DNA from: Lytechinus variegatus
Lineage: Eukaryota; Echinodermata; Echinoidea; Temnopleuroida; Toxopneustidae
NCBI RefSeq assembly: GCF_018143015.1
Contig: NC_054742.1
Coordinates: 16,368,441-16,432,440 of the forward strand
Direction of reading: 5' to 3'
Length of the DNA: 64,000 nucleotides
The translations under genes and the position numbers were made by a program. Numbering within the stretch: position 1 is the stretch's first letter; each line of letters begins with the position of its first letter. Positions 20,687 to 32,535 of this stretch are shown one piece after another. The notes beneath the pieces were generated by a model, which had not been told where the DNA came from, made no database searches, and saw only the letters and a program-made list of their open reading frames with translations.

Positions 20687-22115
20687 TATGCAATAAGGAT
20701 GTATTATAACTAACAGCCCCCTTAAGAATTGAGTGACTATGCTAGCCTGTACAACATCCTTTTACTTTTCTTCACCGATATTAACACCTGTGGTGCTCGC
20801 ATCGCAATAAATTGAATTTATTGTCAAATGAATCGATCAAGTGATTACCGGTAATCACTTTTATGATGATTATTTGGTTGTGTATATTTTTTCATAAATT
20901 GTAATATGCTATAAACAAAATTTGGTTTTCTTGATCAGTGGATAGGAGCTCAATTACTTTTTTCCTTTTCCATTAGTTACTCATTGTCACTGTTAGAGGA
21001 AAATGCCAAGACGGAAAACCAGTTTTTTTTTACCTTGACTTTTTTTTTGCTCCTGGACACCCATTTCAACTGATTTATTTTTTCTTTTGAACAAAGAAAG
21101 AATTTTTCATAATTGCATACTGACCAGCCTTGTAAATACAGAACATGTGTATTTACACATCAAAAAATTTCAAATATGCTCAAAATTGTGCAACATCCTT
21201 CCAAAGAGAATTTGAGCAGAAAAATGATGAAAAGGGTCAAATATATTGTATACCCAGTTGTTGTGTGACCGGACGGGTTATGTGTACGGACAATCAATTT
21301 AGAAAGTCATGTGGAAAAAATTACAAGTGAAGTTTCATAAATTTTTAGTACAAAATGTTAGGAAATATTATAAAGATCAAAATAGAAGATGATTACCGTA
21401 CCGTACAAGTAATGAATTCATATTTTTAGTGTAATCCACAGACAAAAAGAAGGCTTCAAAAACGATAAAGTGTCTGGACACCCGACCCCCCAACCTTAAT
21501 CTATTTAAACAAAGTAAGCCTTTATCGAACAATATAGTAAAATAAAGCTGATAAGTAATTTGGCGAATTTTACAACTTTCCTGTGGACAGGATAACATAT
21601 CTAATGTTAGTACATTTTCAACTTGACCAAAATACGGTATTTCACAATCACAAGATGCAAATTCAAACGCTCCAATGACAACAAAAAATGATCTCCGCAA
21701 AAATTCCCTTAAATTTTCATCTTTTGTAGGAAGGGTCTAATTATTCATGGTGGAAGTTTGATTTGCTGTTCAGTAATACAAATCCCTATGACAATGATCC
21801 TATCTCGGTTTAATACTACGATCCACTCGCACTACTTCCTCTGTCATACTCACTGGGTAACGTTAGCTGGGTAATTGATACAGGGCACATGAGAGTAATT
21901 CAACCGCGCGCAAAGCATGCCGGACAGGCGTAAGTAAAGATCACATGACTTTATTGATTAAAATAATTCATTAAAAATAGATTAAATGTTTGTATATCAA
22001 AAGAAAAACGATAGAGAAAATGCTACGTTCATACTCTTTCATAATTAAGGCGTTTGGGGAGGCTAGACTGCATTTTTGTATTTCATTTTAATTATTATTA
22101 CCCACAATGCAGTTC
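20687..22115. other. Unassigned intergenic stretch
   Basis: It contains a local palindrome (GTGATTACCGGTAATCAC near 20841) and a pair of GGACGGGTT / ACACCCGAC words, but no supported gene or bounded element. Confidence 0.4.
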
Positions 22116-23703
22116 TGGTTTTTGGGGTCCGGACAGCCCGACCACCAGACAGCCCGACCCTGGACAGCCCGACCCGCTGCCCTGGACAACTCGTCCCGGT
22201 CGAGTTGTCCAGGGTTGGCTCTGAATCGGACAACTCGACCACTTGAATTCTTCTTCAAAATTTCATTAAATAAAATTTCAAACTTTACTTCAATAGTATT
22301 TTCCCGCATAATCCATGTTTCTTCAATACATTCTCGACAGAAAAATTGACATTTCAGTGCGTTTTGAGCTATTTTGAAAGAAAATATAGCGAGTTCCCTT
22401 GCAACGAGAATAATCCGATACCGCCGGCGAGCCGTGTTCATTAATCTTACAACTTGCAAATTTGAGTTGATTTTTCCGTCACTTTACATATTTTGATGGT
22501 GAGTGTGTGCTATTTTGTATTTTCATATTCCATTTTCACATTTCCTGTACTTATTTAAAGTTATTGCATTTTACAAAACTGATAATTAATGCAAACTTTT
22601 TGAGATAGTTCACCTGGAAAGGACACCGATGCGGTGCTTCGCCTCGCCGGCCGGCCAGCTGGACGACCGGCTGTGCTGTGATTGTGACTGAGTGAGGCAG
22701 TCGGCTCAACTAGAGCGAAGTCAACTTACTTATTTTTAGTTAATATTTCCCATTTTCCAATGGCGAGAGTGTGCTATTTTTGTATTTTTACACTTCTACT
22801 TATTAAAAAGTGTTTTAATATCACTAAGCTGATTATCATTAGGACAGTGACTGCGTGGTCTGAGAATGCGCTTCCCAATTAAAGTAACCAGCCTTGACGC
22901 CCTTCAGGCCGCGGGGGGGGGGGGGGTGGTGCTTCCAACCAACATCTAAACCAATTAAGGAAATACATTTGTAAGTTATGAAGTTTACGATATGGAATAG
23001 TTTATTGAAAAAATGTATTGTACCGAAATTGAAAAACTTGTTTTTATAAAAATCTAAATTTTAAAACTTGCTTTTTCTTATCGAAAAACATGTCTCTTAT
23101 TTTTTTACCTGTCAGTATCTGTCACAGCTTTTTAAAATGCAAATTCCACTGGAAACAACGGGTCTTCTGGAGGATACAAGCACTTGGGCTGGTCCCAACC
23201 ACCTACACCCGGGATGAGGAGAAGAGATTTCATACTCGACAAGCGATGGCCTTTCCATTTCTTTCACGAGCAGAAATGATACCGAGTTCCAATGACTTGG
23301 GCATCAGAGCAGCAGTCCCTTGATCGATGAGGTAAGTACAGCTTCTTAGATAATAATCAAATTTGTGCACTTCATGCAGGCATATCAAATTTCTATTTTT
23401 ATTTCTTGGTATTTTCAAATTCTTTAAATGGAAGAAAGAACAATTGAATTGAACATTTACTTATTATTTCTTTTATACATTGTTTGAATTGAAAAAAAAA
23501 TTAACTTTTTTTATATATATGCATTGTATTCATAAAAATTCAAAATTGCTTCTTAAAAATGTGAGTAACTACTACATGTTTAGGTTAAGTAGAAGTTGTA
23601 ACATTCTAAATTAATTTTGGGTATGTAGGGGTTATGCTTAATTCATGAGGAACATTTATGTCATACACATATAGATGATACCAAGTATCGTTCAAGTGAG
23701 CTT

Positions 23704-24203
23704 GAAGGGAAAGTTCACCCTGACAAAAAGTTAATTGTAAAAACAGCAGAAAAAATAATAAAAAAATATTGACAAAGGTTTGAGGAAAATCCATCAAAGA
23801 ATTGAAGTTATTAGAATTTCAATTATTGGATTTGTGATGTCATGTGCGAGCAGCATTTCTGCATAATAAATGGTAAAAAGTCAAGAAATTGTAATTTTCT
23901 AAGAAAATTGAAACTGGTTTTACTATTCCTTTTGTATATATTCAAAGACAAAACATTTCACACCCAAACATGAAAAGAAAACAAAAATAAGTCATCAGGA
24001 ACCATTGAAAAAAATTGAATTCATGAATTTTATATTACAAAACATATGGGGCAGCTGCTCATTTATGACGCCACAAATCTAATACTTAAAATTCAAATAA
24101 CGTTTTGAAACTTTTCCTCATACATTCACCAATATTTTTTTTGGTATTACTTTTCTGCTATTTTTACGACCAACTTTTTTTCAGAGTGAACTTTCCCTTT
24201 ATG
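23704..24203. mobile_element. Miniature element with AGGGAAAGTTCAC ends
   Basis: The inverted ends (AAGGGAAAGTTCACCCTGA and its near complement AGAGTGAACTTTCCCTT) continue inward for about 70 bases (GTAAAAACAGCAGAAAA). The interior carries GATGTCA(C/T) and TGACGCCAC-type words. It lies inside the left fold-back arm and is absent from the right arm. Confidence 0.7.
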
Positions 24204-25021
24204 ATATTGAATTAGTTGCAATTAATTTAACTTTAATATATTTAAAAGTATTTGCTTCTAAACTGAAGGTTGAAATGATTTGATTTGTTTCAGTAGCAAA
24301 AGAGGTGCAGAGCTTCAAATAGTTGAAATTACTTTATTTTATTTCTATCTTTCCAGCTCTTTGAGACCACCTGAATTGCAAGCTCTGTATGGCCAGTTTT
24401 TGTGTGACAAAATAAAAGATAAGGGTTGAAAATCCCTCCAGCTAAGTTAGGGATCATGTAATTGCCATGGAAACCAAATATAGTAGTGTATAACAGGTTG
24501 TATATTCATGAAAGTGCAATTGTTGGATAAATGTTAATTTATATTGGCACTAATGTAATTTTAAGATTGTCCTTATTTTTAGCTTTACATAAACACCAAA
24601 AGCAGAGAATATTGTTCCCAGTTGGAATTGTGTCATATTTATTATCATAATAGTATTATCATAATTGTGGTAATGTAATCCTATTTGAAATTATGAACCA
24701 GTATTTATTTTGTGTGGGATATAATATGTTTTATATACACTGAAGTTCAATATGTGTTACTATGTAATTTTAGATCTGATCAAGTTTACCTTAATGTTAC
24801 TTAATAAAACCCACTTAAATCCAAAGAAGTATTTTGAATATTTGGTTCTTGCACTATTTTGTATCCCTTTTCTCGCTAAATATTTACCTTTTATTGAGAG
24901 CTGTGTTGACGGGTTCCATGACATTTGCTCTGGCAAATTCCACACCATAATCTTATGAACAGCTTCAACCAGTAAGGTCTAAACCTAACTTAAAACCATA
25001 TTGCAACCCTGAACCTCTATC

Positions 25022-25145
25022 TTAAGGGGCTTTCACAATTGCTCGTGTGATTGTTTGCGATCACTTGGTCACAATATATGTTGCACAGAATTGCAACGGT
25101 GAAGGGTCGTAAGTAGTCACGCAACCAATTGTGAAAGGGGCTTTA
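25022..25145. mobile_element. Short TTAA-type miniature element
   Basis: The ends TTAAGGGGCTTTCACAATTG and CAATTGTGAAAGGGGCTTTA are inverted, with TTAA/TTAG flanks. About 124 bases. Confidence 0.7.
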
Positions 25146-25159
25146 GACAAAATTAAGCC

Positions 25160-26190
25160 TGGGTTAATTGTCGCAGGAGCAAATGTTGTGTCACATGGTA
25201 ATCAGATGGAGATGATTTGAGAGATGAAGATGGGGGGGGGGAGGATGAAGATGGTGAAAGGTGGGATGGCCATGATGAGGAGTGATGGAGTTGAGAGGGG
25301 TGTGGATGGAGATGATGAGAGGAGGGATGGGGATGATGCAAGGATGGATGGAGATGATGCGGGGAGGGATTGAGATAAGGTTTAGAGATGAGGATGGAGA
25401 TGGTGAGGAGTGGTGGAGATGGTGAGAGGATCGAGTAGAGATGATGAGGTGAATGGAGATGATGTGGAAGGGTTGACAGGAGTAGGGGGTGGAGATGAGA
25501 GAGATTGAAATGAAATGGGGATGGAGATGCGAAAATGGTTGGAGAAGACGGGAATGGAGATAATGGGGGTGGAGATGTCAGGAGGCGTGTTGATAACGGG
25601 AGAAGAAAGATAAAGGGCAGGGGGGATCATCATCACAAACATTATTGCCTCCACCAACTTCATCATCATCAATATCATTACCGTCATCGTCATTATGACA
25701 TCACCACAAACTTCATCATTATCATTGGCGCAATGAGTGAGAGATTTTGAGGGGTAAGATGTGGCCCATCATGCCAAAGTTATTTTTTTTTAATTGTGAA
25801 TGAGTAAAATTTTTGACATTTTTATTAGACAAACTCATTTTTTTATTATAACATCATACTAAAACTTTTCTCTTTTCGTTTCGCTTTCATTCATTTTTTG
25901 GGGGGTATTTTATCTTCTTTTTTTTGAGGGGGGTGCTCTTGCCCCCAAGACCATGATCCCCCACCACCTGTATTCCACTGTTCATTACCAACATCATCTA
26001 CTATCGTCATAATCATCATCAACACCACTAGCTTCATTACCATCATCGTCATCACAACATCACCACCATCATCGACATCACTATCATCACCACCTCCCAT
26101 CTCATAACAATCACCAGTCCATAATTATCTTCATCACATCATCATTATCCTCATCACCACATCATCTTGATCGTCATCATGATTATTTTA
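25160..26190. repeat. GATGGAGATGATG / CATCATCATCAC simple-sequence block
   Basis: The first half (to about 25600) is purine-rich GATGGAGATGATG-type sequence; the second half is CATCATCAC-type, interrupted by non-repetitive DNA near 25740-25960. Open frames of His/Ser/Pro or Met/Asp in this block are repeat artefacts. Confidence 0.85.
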
Positions 26191-26531
26191 TCTGTGATTT
26201 CATACACAGATACTAGTACTTATGTCACATTATTCATCTCTTACTGTAAGATGGACTTTACATATCACCCCAAAATGACATTTCAATCATAGTGAAAATC
26301 AATGAATAGGATTTATATCTCCCTTATCAAATCAGCGCGTGTTGAAAACGCTTTGAAAAGGGAACCAGATAAATAATAATGTATTTCATAACTATTAATG
26401 AGAATTAATGAAAAGTAAAATTTCAAGATTCAAACTCGCAGCTAAAGAAGTCATATTTGCGATTGACAAATGGAATATTTCAAGCTAAAGCTGTTTGTTG
26501 GAATTCTTGTAGAGAGTTGATATGATTATCA

Positions 26532-27117
26532 TTAAAGGGGTGGTCCAGGCTGAAAATATATCTTAATACACAGAGTAGAATTCACTGAGCAAAACGCTGA
26601 AAATTTCATCAAAATCGGATAACAAATCATAAAGTTATTGAAGTTTAAAGTTTAGCAATATTCTGTGAAAACAGTCGTCATGAATATTCATTAGGCGAGC
26701 TGATGTCACATCTCCACTTTCTGTTTTCTTATATTATTATATAAAATCATATTTTTTTCATACTTGTGAAAATAATATGTCTCCCTTATGATGAAATAAG
26801 TTGCAGCAATAAATATCTAATGTACTAAATCAGTAACTGTTGTCAATCCAGTTTTTCTAGTTCTTGGAGGAAAAAATTTGAATAAACCTAATTTCATATA
26901 ATAAAATACAAAGAACAAGTGGAGATGTGACATCATCAGCCCACCTAATGAATATTCATGATGACTATTTTTTACAAAATATTACTAAACTTTAAAATTC
27001 AATAACTTTGCTATCTGTTGTCCGATTTTGATGAAATTGACGGCATTTTGCTCAGTGCAGTGAATTCTACTCTATTTATTAAGCTATAAATACTTTCAGC
27101 CTGGACCACCCCTTTAT
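26532..27117. mobile_element. TTAA-type miniature element (AGGGGTGGTCCAGGCTGAAA ends)
   Basis: The 20-base ends are perfect inverted repeats, and the arms continue inward with degenerate matches (CAAAATCGGATAAC / GTTGTCCGATTTTG). The flanking TTAA is intact on the left and TTAT on the right. It lies in the loop of the fold-back element. Confidence 0.8.
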
Positions 27118-27957
27118 TCAAAAAGTGGCACGAATATTCATCTTTGGATAAAGACATGCAAGATTCATTTTTAAATGTGTTGGAAACGGCATTACCATGG
27201 GAATAACAAAAGCCGGGGTATTAATTTCCTTCAGTTCAGTGGTATCCCTTTTCTGCACTTTTATTCCTTTGCATTATTTTTTCCTTTCTTTATTTGCGCC
27301 CTCTGAATGTGCCCCCTAGATACGACCCTGACTGACCTGGGTACAATACTAGTTTTATCTACTTGATGGTAGCTCCCCAAAATCTATCAACTTTTGACAT
27401 GGCTGCCGAATAAAAAATATATCACTTTGGGGGGGGGACCTACATATATAATAAAGCCAACTTTCAAATGACACCAAAATGTGTTGAGCGAGCACTTCCC
27501 ATTTAAACAAAGGGTATGAAAATTAGGCTGGGCAGGAAATAGCCTTCCAATTTCAGTCAGTTTTTGATAGGCAAATCCGTTAGAACCTGCAAAGTTAAGG
27601 GTGTTGTGATAAATTAATGATCAATCGTGGCCAGTTTTGGTTGTTAAAGCAAATTCCATAAATTAATAAATTGAACTTTAATGCATGAGTGAAGTTCAAC
27701 ACACATTGCATTTTGGGGGGCAGCATTTTAACTTTATTATGTGGATCTCAGCAATGTGTTCATGGGAGTCGGGAGAATAGAGGGTGAGATGGAACTTGGA
27801 AGTGGGAAAAGTAGGTTGATGGAATAAGGTTCAACAGAACATTTAGCCCCCCCCCCCCCAAAAAAAAAAAAAAACCCTCTCACCCGCCCTCCCCTTCTGT
27901 TGAGAGACTGATTGCTCTTACATGTACGTATGAAGTCCAGAGCAGAATTTTCGGAAT

Positions 27958-28564
27958 TTAAAGGACAAGTCCACCCCAACAAAAACTTGACTTGAATAAA
28001 AAGAGAAAAATCAACAAGCATAACACTGAAAATTTCATCAAAATCGGATGTAAAATAAGAAAGTTATGACATTTTAAAGTTTCGCTTCATTTCACAAAAC
28101 AGTTATATGCACATCTCGGTCGGTATGCAAATGAGGGAACTGATGACATCACTCACTCACTTATTTCTTTTGTATTTTATTATATGAAATATGAATATTT
28201 TTATTTTCTCGACATTTCATGTGAAATGAAGTTTCATTCCTCCCTGAACACGTGGAATTCCATTATTTTAACATTTGTGCTTCAGGCAAGGAGGTCCTAA
28301 TCATTAAATTTGTAAAAACGGAAATATTGTATAATTCAAACGATAAAAAACAAGAGAAGTAGTGAGTGGGTGACATCATCGACTCTCTCATTTGGATGTA
28401 ACTGGCTCGTTCATATAACTATTTTGTTAAAAATAAGCGAAACTTTGAAATGTCATAACTTTCTTATTCTACATCCGATTTTAATGAAGTGTCAGCATTG
28501 TGCTTGTCTGATTTTTCTCTATTGATTCTAATCAAAATTTTCTGAGTTGGGACTTGACCTTTAA
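27958..28564. mobile_element. TTAA-type miniature element (AGGACAAGTCCACCCCAAC ends)
   Basis: TTAA flanks both ends exactly (27958-27961, 28561-28564). The inverted ends and the inner blocks (TTTCATCAAAATCGGATG; AGAAAGTTATGACATTTTA) match those of the copy at 31941-32535. It is a low-coding, probably piggyBac-mobilised type; the mobilising transposase is inference from TTAA. Confidence 0.8.
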
Positions 28565-29464
28565 TGATAAGTTCCGAAAATTGGGGCATCAAGTTTTACC
28601 CATCAATCCTTCTGTCAAAAATTTATCAATAAATCAACTCAATCAATGTGCAATATGCTTGATCAAACATTCATTTTTTTCAATAAATTATTTAATAAAT
28701 CATCATTGGCCTTATCAGTCAATTTCTTGGTAATCATTTGGCACCCCCTAGTTCAAGTATCAACCCCCCCCCCTTAGTTCAAACATCAATTTTGCACTCC
28801 TACATGGATAGAACATGGCAGCGGATAAGGTTTTAATATCAATGACACCCTTAAAATTGTTATGAGGGAATGTGGTGACCGGGATAAAATCTTTGAAGAA
28901 TTTGAATAGTAAAAACTTAGTTGATTCTAGAGCAAATTGATGACATGAATGAAATAGTACATTAATACATAATATGGCCCACATATATAGCGATTATTTT
29001 TCTTTGTGGTCGAAAAAACTTGGTAGGGCTTGAGCGATTTTTTGGGGGAAGGGGGGCTTTAATCCCCCCCCAAAAAAAAAAAAACACGCACCTGAAGAAG
29101 AGCAAAAGGGAGGGAAAGAAGAAGAGAAAAAGTGGAAAGACAGAGCGAATGAAACAGTGGAATGGGGGATAAAGGAAAGAGGAAAAAGAAAAAAAAAACA
29201 GAAAAAGCGAGAGAAGAGGGGAAGAGAGTGACGGTCCAACTTTAGGCCTTTTGAGATAACCTAATCCTGTTTTTTAGAATGAAATTATGATTTTCTTAAA
29301 CTTTGGTCTGCAGGATTATCCCCACAACATATTTATCTTGGTGCCCCCTACAAAAGTTCAAGGCCCCCAGTGCACCCAAAGCTGAATAAACCCAGCTACT
29401 TCATGCACTGATGAGATCGAGTCAATGGATTGCATCATTTCCAAGAGGTTCTCAATAATATTCC

Positions 29465-30400
29465 TGAGATGATGAAAAGGATGTTGGTGGCGATGGTGAT
29501 GATAATGATGAACATTGGTGATGACGGTGACAATGGTGGTGATGATGATATTGGTGATCATGATGATGATGATTATGATGGCGATTATACTGGTGATACG
29601 ATGACAATAATGGATGATGTTGTGATGATGGTGGTGATGGTGGCGATGATGGTGATGTGATGAAGATTATGGTGATAATAATGATGGCGATGATTATGAT
29701 GATGATGGATGAGAATGATATTGGTGGTGATGATAATGATGTTGGTGTGATGATGATGGTGGTGATGGCAATAATTGTGATATTGATGGTGGCGATGATA
29801 GAGACGATGATGTTGGTGATGATGTTGAATGATAATATGAAGATGATGATGATGACAGCGATAGTGATTATGGTGATGATGATAAGTGGTGATAATGATG
29901 GCGATGAAAATAGCGATAACGATTGTGGTGATGATGATGATAATTAAGATAATGGTGATGATAATGATGGCGATGATAATAGCATAGTGATTTGGTGGTG
30001 ATGATGATGATGGTGGTGGTGATGGCAATGATTGTGACGATCGTGGTGGCGATGATAGAGATGATGTTGGTGGTGAACTGGTGATGATGTTCCATTCCTC
30101 CTCTACATCCCCTCATCTCCATCGCCTCCTCATCTCTGCTCCTCTCAGCTTCATCTCTCATCCTCTCAGCTTCATCTCTCATCGTCATCCCCTCCATCCT
30201 TTCCCTCATAATTTCAATCCGTCCTCTCATCATCTTTTCCTCTCATCTCCATCCTTCCTTTCATCTCCATGCCTCCTCTCATCATCTCTATCCCTCTCAT
30301 CTCCATCCTTCTTCTCATCTCCAACCCACTTTTCATTACCATCCTTTTCACTTCACCGTCTCCATCCCTCCAATTTCAACTTCATCTCTCCCAAAATGTC
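29465..30400. repeat. GATGATGGTGATG array followed by CTCATCTCCATCC array
   Basis: About 620 bases of GATGATGGT-type trinucleotide sequence pass into about 300 bases of CTCATCTCCATCC-type sequence. Together they look like the inverted counterpart of 25160-26190. Frames of Met/Asp or His/Ile here are artefacts. Confidence 0.85.
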
Positions 30401-30584
30401 CACCTGATCACCACAGCACTTAACAGTGAAATGTTCAGCAGAAAAAAATACATGGGAGTAATAGAACCCAATATTCACAATACTTTTTAGTAGACTCTTT
30501 ATTTTCTATGTAACAATGTGATAAACTTGATCACAACTAAAATTACTAAGTAACACATAATTTTCTGTTATATCTTACAAACAG

Positions 30585-31455
30585 TAGGGGAAGGCGGGGT
30601 AAGTTGTGATAGTTTTTGCTTTTTGCATGTTAAAATTGATATGATTAATAATCTTGTCGAAATAAGTACCTTGCCTTTAAATTTAATTCTTCTGAAATAT
30701 TTTCCACCTATATATAACTTTCTATCCCCACACTGAAAGTCATCGTGACCTTTAAAAAAAAACAATGTCAAATGGCTCAACTTGCCCCATATATGGGGTA
30801 AGTTTGAGCCATCTTCTGGGGTATGTTGAGCCTCAAAAACTATGTACAAAGTGTATGAGGGGGGAACCAGCATGTCAATTTTTTGTTTAGTCTTTTCACT
30901 TGCTAATTCTCTATAAATACTAACATCCTTTAAAAGGAAAAGAGCAGTCATGTAAATTTGCTCCTTTCAGCCGGCATTTCAATCAATTTTTATGGTTTGT
31001 TTGTTTTTTAAGATACATTACCATAGGAATTACCATGGCTCAACTTGCCACATGCTGTTCGGCTCAACTTACCCCAGTCCGAACTAAGTGCGATAATTTT
31101 GTATCCACACATTTATTATGCATCCATCATATAAAAGACTATGACAAGAATGAAGATCTACCGGTATACCTGGACTAACAATGTTGTTATCATGTCTTTA
31201 TTATATTTAAAGACGTGTGTGTTTATAAAGCACTTATTTATTTCACACTCTTTTTTTACTTTTTTGGCTGAAATTCATATTTTTCCCTCTAAAAAACTAC
31301 TTTTTGTTTCAAAGTTGAAAACATTGTGGTGGGGTTAGGGGTTATGCTATGGGTCATCAATACATGACACCACCACAGTGTCTGACTCATTCATTATTGG
31401 CCTGGGGCTGGTGGCTCAACTTGCCCCTATGCTCAACTTACCCCGCCTTCCCCTA
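30585..31455. mobile_element. 870-bp element with TAGGGGAAGGCGGGGTAAG ends
   Basis: The ends TAGGGGAAGGCGGGGTAAGT and ACTTACCCCGCCTTCCCCTA are perfect inverted repeats. GGCTCAACTTGCC / GGTAAGTTTGAGCC words recur inside in both orientations. The left-arm counterpart lacks it. No transposase. Confidence 0.8.
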
Positions 31456-31940
31456 TAGCATAACAAAACATTGTCTTGTTATGCTGTTGAAAAAAAAACA
31501 TACATAAAGAAAATCAAATAGTGCACCATTCCTGGTATATTTGTTTATTATTTATATATTCACAAATTCATGTGTGCCCAGTCATACTTTTGCCTCTTAG
31601 TATAAAAAGCAATTGCCAGTCCAACTTCAGACAAATAATTCCTGCTATACTTCCTTAAACTTAAAGCCTGCTATATTTGTATACTATTTGTGCATATTCA
31701 CATATTCATGTGTGCCCATACTATATTTGTTGATTTGTAACTCTGATTGAGAACAATATCCTCTGCTTTGGGTGCGAATGTAACAATATAGACAATCTTA
31801 AAACTACAATAGTAACCATACACATTAACATGTAAAAATTAATTGCCCCTTTTGGTTTAAGAATATACATTTCAAAATTTATTGCATGATTACCATGACA
31901 ACTAACTTAACCCTAACTTATGTAGAGGGCTCTTTCAAGG

Positions 31941-32535
31941 TTAATTAAGTCCACCCCAGAAAAATGCTAACTTGTATACATAGAGAAAATCAAACTAGTA
32001 TAGTGCTAAAACTCATCAAAATCGGATTTAAAATAAAGTTATGACATTTTAAATTTTCGCTTATTTTTCGTAAAACAGTGATATGCACAAATAGGTACCG
32101 ATAAGTAAGTCGATGATGCCCATCACTCACTATTTCTCCTTTTTTTATTGTTTGAATAATAAATATTTCATCTTTTTAAATAGATCTGATTTGACAATAA
32201 GGACTAATTTGACTGAACCATATTAGCATTAAACAATGATAATTCCACATGTTCAGGGAGGAATTAATCGTTGTATCACTTGACAATGAGGAGAAAATTA
32301 GAATATTTCATACAATAAAATACAAAAGAAATAGTGAGTGGATAACGTCATAGTCTCCTCATTTGCATACCAGCCAGGATTTGCAGATAACTGTTTTGTG
32401 AAATTAAGCGAAACTTTAAAATGTCAAGACTTTCTAATTTTACATCCGACTTTGATGAAATTTTCAGTGTTATGCTTGTTGGATTTCTCTCTTTTTATTC
32501 AAATCAATTTTTTGTTAGAGTGGACTTGTCCTTTC
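31941..32535. mobile_element. TTAA-type miniature element, diverged copy
   Basis: The left end AAGTCCACCCCAGAAAAATG and the right end TTAGAGTGGACTTGTCCTTT are imperfect inverted repeats. The inside shares CATCAAAATCGGATTTAAAA with the copy at 27958. It is more decayed and inserted only in the right fold-back arm. Confidence 0.7.

Larger units (their letters stand above)
22125..26200. repeat. Left inverted arm of the fold-back element
   Basis: It starts with short tandem GACAGCCCGACC units and an internal hairpin (CTGGACAACTCG with CGAGTTGTCCAG at 22181-22212). A miniature element (23704-24203) and a short one (25022-25145) occur only in this arm. Past 25150 the arm becomes GATGGAGATGATG-type and CATCATCATCAC-type simple sequence, so the inner boundary is approximate. 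Confidence 0.65.

Noticed and set aside
29585..30233. His/Ile-rich and Met/Asp-rich frames
   Set aside because: Products of GATGATGGT simple sequence on either strand.
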